Shown here: positions 6,701 to 8,222 of the stretch, piece after piece
Layout of the letters: each line of letters begins with the position of its first letter
Position numbering within the stretch: the stretch's first letter is position 1
Assembly (NCBI GenBank): GCA_021785115.1
Contig: JAJYGO010000230.1
Location: 1 to 8,222, forward strand
DNA from: Chloroflexota bacterium
Lineage (GTDB): Bacteria > Chloroflexota > Limnocylindria > Limnocylindrales > CSP1-4
Length of the DNA: 8,222 bases
Direction: 5' to 3'
The notes under the pieces: generated by a model
Seen by the model: the letters and a program-made list of their open reading frames with translations, nothing else
What the model was told of the DNA's origin: nothing
Databases searched by the model: none
Made by a program: the position numbers and the translations under genes

Positions 6701-6714
6701 TCCGCCGCGCCGCC
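6683..6714 (-). repeat. GC-rich 10-bp inverted repeat over the end of the small 6697-6921 frame
   Basis: GGCGGCGCGG (6683-6692) is complementary to CCGCGCCGCC (6705-6714), with a 12-base loop holding the stop codon and the -35 box. It could stabilise the transcript end of the upstream frame. No U-run follows, so I do not call it an intrinsic terminator. Its left arm is the spacer of the predicted promoter. Confidence 0.3.
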
Positions 6715-6921
6715 GCCTCCCTCGTCCGGTGATGGGTGTACGGTGAAGGTCCCGAGATACTTCGTGCCCTCCGGGTACGTGCGCGTGAGCCGCTCTTCGT
6801 TGTCGGCGAGCCAGCGCTGGAACGCCTCCTGCACCAGGATCTCAACAGTCGACGGGGCCCGTTCCGTCAGCGTTCCGGGCGCCCCGAGTGGCACGAACGA
6901 ACTCGGCTGAACGGACGACAC
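6697..6921 (-). CDS. Small hypothetical protein, possibly a truncated remnant
   Basis: The frame runs from GTG 6921 to TGA 6697, 74 codons. I do not recognise it with certainty. Its middle, about residues 26-62 (ILVQEAFQRWLADNEERL, then TYPEGTKYLGTFTV), looks like a genuine amphipathic helix followed by a turn and a beta strand. The first 25 residues and the Gly-rich end (DEGGGGAAD) look unstructured. No Shine-Dalgarno sequence precedes GTG 6921 or the later in-frame GTG codons. The next frame upstream ends 57 bases earlier in the same reading frame. The compact start and sudden low-complexity end fit a gene that lost its 3' part, but an intact small protein is also possible. Confidence 0.42.
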   Translation of the reverse strand: MSSVQPSSFVPLGAPGTLTERAPSTVEILVQEAFQRWLADNEERLTRTYPEGTKYLGTFTVHPSPDEGGGGAAD

Positions 6922-6978
6922 GTGCCCGGGGGGCTGGCCGAGAGGACGCTGACCCGGCCACGCGCGGCACGCGAGTGC

Positions 6979-7266
6979 TCACACAGGCTGCGGAACCTTC
7001 GCTGCAGCAGGCTCGGGCTCGAGCCGGCCGGTCGCCGGGTCGAAATGGCGTACCTCGTGGATGGACTCGTAGGGGATCTCGTACTTCTTGAAGATCTCGA
7101 CGACGGCCTCTTTCGTGGGTGCCTCCCAGTGGCAGTAGCTCCTGTTGTCGGCAAAGGCGCAGTAGGTGCCGTTCCAGGTGACGCCTTCGGGCACCTGCTC
7201 CTTGGCCAACGGCTGGAGCTGCTCTTCACTGAAGGCTACCGGGTGCACGGCGATGAAGCGCGGCAT
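6979..7266 (-). CDS. DUF4242-like small protein
   Basis: This 95-residue protein begins MPRFIAVHPVAFSEEQL. It continues with a strand-turn-strand unit, WNGTYCAFADNRSYCHWEAP (31-50). A helix TKEAVVEIFKKY (51-62) and the ending IPYESIHEVRHFDP (64-77) follow. This order, with the conserved CxWEAP-x-KEAV stretch, resembles DUF4242 proteins, small ferredoxin-like alpha/beta proteins of uncertain role. Two Cys (C36, C45) and several His could bind a metal, which is inference. The start is ATG 7266, because AGGGAGG (7282-7276) lies nine bases upstream. A longer frame from 7425 would add 53 residues with no family character. The last 15 residues are Ala/Pro-rich. It lies 128 bases after the 118-residue protein and may share its transcript. 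Confidence 0.78.
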   Translation of the reverse strand: MPRFIAVHPVAFSEEQLQPLAKEQVPEGVTWNGTYCAFADNRSYCHWEAPTKEAVVEIFKKYEIPYESIHEVRHFDPATGRLEPEPAAAKVPQPV

Positions 7267-7275
7267 TGGAAACGA

Positions 7276-7282
7276 CCTCCCT
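7276..7282 (-). promoter_or_regulatory. Ribosome-binding site fixing the DUF4242-like start
   Basis: AGGGAGG on the minus strand lies nine bases before ATG 7266. The gene upstream has almost the same signal, AGGGAGGGG at 7766-7758. Both starts are internal to longer open frames and rest on these sites. Confidence 0.7.
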
Positions 7283-7394
7283 GGACCTGGTGGGGGCCAC
7301 CCAGCGACCCCGAGCAGTGACTTCCTGGATGCGGCGTGGCCGTAGGTGAGTGTCTCGACACGGTGGCCCGCCGGTCGGACATGACGCGCCCGTC

Positions 7395-7751
7395 CTAGAT
7401 CAGATCGGCGATCGCCCCTTTCCACTCGCCCATCGCCCGGGTGACCCCGGCGTCGACGAGAGCGCTGACGACGCCGACGCCATCGCAGCAGACGCCGGCC
7501 CGCATGGTCAGGCGCTCGAACTCGGGTGTCATGCTGAGACGGCCCAGCTTCTCGGGATCGCCGCGCAGCAGCGCGAAGCCGGCCAGGTCACCCCCGTGGG
7601 CGGTCAGGAGCACGGTTTCGACGCTCTCGATCTCGCCCGCCGCCTGGAGCGCGTTCCAGTAAGCGACGGCTTCCTCGAATATCCTGGCCGCCGCGGCTTC
7701 CTTGCCGGCGCGCGGCGAGCCCCAGCCTATGAACAGTCCGAACTCGGCCAC
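7395..7751 (-). CDS. Conserved hypothetical protein, 118 residues
   Basis: The protein starts MAEFGLFIGWGSPRAGKE. It appears to belong to a small conserved family of high-GC bacteria that I know only as hypothetical proteins. Visible features are an N-terminal strand (EFGLFIGWG, 3-11), a long helix (19-39, ending EAVAYWNALQAAGEI), the strand ETVLLTAHGGDLAGFALLRG (45-64), a helix (66-86) and a last strand around CCDGVGVVSAL (88-98). The order suggests a repeated beta-alpha-beta, dimeric ferredoxin-like fold, which is inference. No catalytic motif is obvious. The start is GTG 7751, with AGGGAGGGG (7766-7758) six bases upstream. Upstream codons to 7865 are open but Arg/Pro-rich and not family-like. 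The stop is TAG at 7397-7395. No function should be assumed. Confidence 0.78.
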   Translation of the reverse strand: MAEFGLFIGWGSPRAGKEAAAARIFEEAVAYWNALQAAGEIESVETVLLTAHGGDLAGFALLRGDPEKLGRLSMTPEFERLTMRAGVCCDGVGVVSALVDAGVTRAMGEWKGAIADLI

Positions 7752-7757
7752 TGACAA

Positions 7758-7766
7758 CCCCTCCCT
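7758..7766 (-). promoter_or_regulatory. Ribosome-binding site fixing the 118-residue protein start
   Basis: AGGGAGGGG reads on the minus strand six bases before GTG 7751. It decides this start over the longer frame reaching 7865. Confidence 0.7.
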
Positions 7767-7887
7767 GGGACGGGTCCCGCGGGTCGGTCTCGCCAGTGGC
7801 TCTGCGCGGTCGAGGCGGCCTGGGCATGGCCGCGCGTCAACGCCCCCCGCGTGCGCGCGCAGCATTCGCGCCGCTCAGCGTCGAGCA

Positions 7888-7903
7888 AGTGCCGAATGGC
7901 ACT
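7888..7903. repeat. Perfect 6-bp palindromic hairpin
   Basis: AGTGCC-GAAT-GGCACT lies in the 217-base gap between the membrane protein and the 118-residue protein. It could be an operator or the second of two stem-loops closing the upstream transcript. No convincing promoter was found beside it. TTGACG at 7840-7835 matches a -35 box in five of six bases but has no TAnnnT at the right distance. Confidence 0.3.
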
Positions 7904-7904
7904 A

Positions 7905-7936
7905 ACGACTCGTCCCTGACGAACCGGGACGGTCGT
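7905..7936 (-). terminator. Possible terminator stem-loop after the membrane protein gene
   Basis: ACGAC(T)CGTCCC (7905-7916) pairs with GGGACGGTCGT (7926-7936), an 11-bp stem with one bulged base and a nine-base loop. It begins about 30 bases after the stop at 7969. Only a short AT-rich stretch follows (TTAGTGCC on the minus strand), so intrinsic termination is plausible but weak. Confidence 0.35.
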
Positions 7937-7968
7937 CGGCGGCGGCAAACGGAGGCTGCGCCCGGTCG

Positions 7969-8217
7969 TCAGGGCCTGTGAATCGACCCCGGCCGACCCT
8001 GGCTACTGCGCCACCTGGCCAGCGCCGACACCATGCTCCACCCGAGGGCACCCAGCAAGGCGCTGCCCACCAGTGGGACGCCGATCCAGAACCACAACTC
8101 GAGCAGCAGTGAGAAGGGGGTCTCCCCGGTCGGCTCGTGCGACATCGTCGACGCGTTGGTGAACGTGATGAGAATGCTGCCGGCAACGTACGAGGCGAGC
8201 ATCACGATCCCCGCCAT
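7969..8217 (-). CDS. Small two-helix membrane protein (start may lie beyond the right edge)
   Basis: From ATG 8217 the frame gives 82 residues. Two hydrophobic segments are seen, at about residues 3-21 (GIVMLASYVAGSILITFT) and 38-66 (a Trp-rich helix, LLELWFWIGVPLVGSALLGAL). They are joined by a short polar loop (NASTMSHEPTGETP). The C-terminus is basic (RWRSSQGRPGSIHRP) and would stay inside by the positive-inside rule, which puts both ends in the cytoplasm. The codon before the ATG is GCG and the window ends two bases later, so the gene may start further upstream and have more helices. I recognise no family. The membrane pattern supports a real protein; the exact start and role are unknown. 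Confidence 0.6.
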   Translation of the reverse strand: MAGIVMLASYVAGSILITFTNASTMSHEPTGETPFSLLLELWFWIGVPLVGSALLGALGWSMVSALARWRSSQGRPGSIHRP

Positions 8218-8222
8218 CGCCC

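Noticed and set aside
4924..6732. A 602-codon plus-strand open frame opposite the acyl-CoA synthetase
   Set aside because: His/Arg/Val-rich mirror of the real gene, with no motif, no start signal and implausible composition.
7350..7361. GTGTCTCGACAC palindrome in the leader of the DUF4242-like gene
   Set aside because: The stem is only five bases, no promoter lies beside it, and short palindromes of this kind are common by chance.
7888..7936. Hairpins that might be part of a tRNA
   Set aside because: No acceptor stem, anticodon arm or T-loop can be arranged around them.

Overview
This window reads as a stretch of chromosome from a high-GC bacterium. Every convincing gene lies on the minus strand, so transcription runs from high to low coordinates. 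The strong G/C third-position bias produces many long shadow reading frames. The host cannot be fixed from this sequence. The Pro/Thr-rich exported protein and the mix of small conserved proteins would suit a high-GC Chloroflexota or Actinomycetota member, which is inference only. I see no tRNA, rRNA, CRISPR array, transposase, integrase or other mobile-element signature.

The left half (1-4863) is a tight five-gene cluster for cell-surface glycan biosynthesis. In transcription order it holds: a signal-anchored Pro/Thr/Ser/Ala-rich protein (4863-4339); an NAD-dependent nucleotide-sugar epimerase/dehydratase (4338-3340); a MurG/COG4671-like glycosyltransferase (3343-2090); a WcaL-like GT4 glycosyltransferase (2093-621); and a second GT4 glycosyltransferase running off the left edge (624-1). 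The four junctions are TGAATG, ATGA, GTGA and ATGA, a strong sign of translational coupling. The epimerase would supply a sugar nucleotide and the three transferases would use such donors. The exported Pro/Thr-rich protein is the unusual leading member. Its ribosome-binding site is buried in a perfect 12-bp inverted repeat with a second hairpin nested inside. The WcaL-like enzyme carries two separate in-frame minisatellites of five units each, one at the N-terminus and one in the linker between its two lobes.

The middle (5005-6700) is a complete AMP-forming fatty-acyl-CoA synthetase-like gene. Its upstream promoter has a perfect TTGACA -35 box, and a strong Shine-Dalgarno sequence fixes the start at 6591.

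The right part (6697-8222) holds small genes: a doubtful 74-codon frame that may be a remnant, a DUF4242-like 95-residue protein, a 118-residue conserved hypothetical protein, and a two-helix membrane protein whose start may lie beyond the right edge. Several starts were moved from the longest open frame to internal codons that have a good ribosome-binding site or a stop/start overlap. I found no clearly new biological system. The best leads are the hairpin-buried leader of the glycan operon, the repeat-bearing glycosyltransferase, and the pairing of a Thr/Pro-rich exported stalk with glycosyltransferases.
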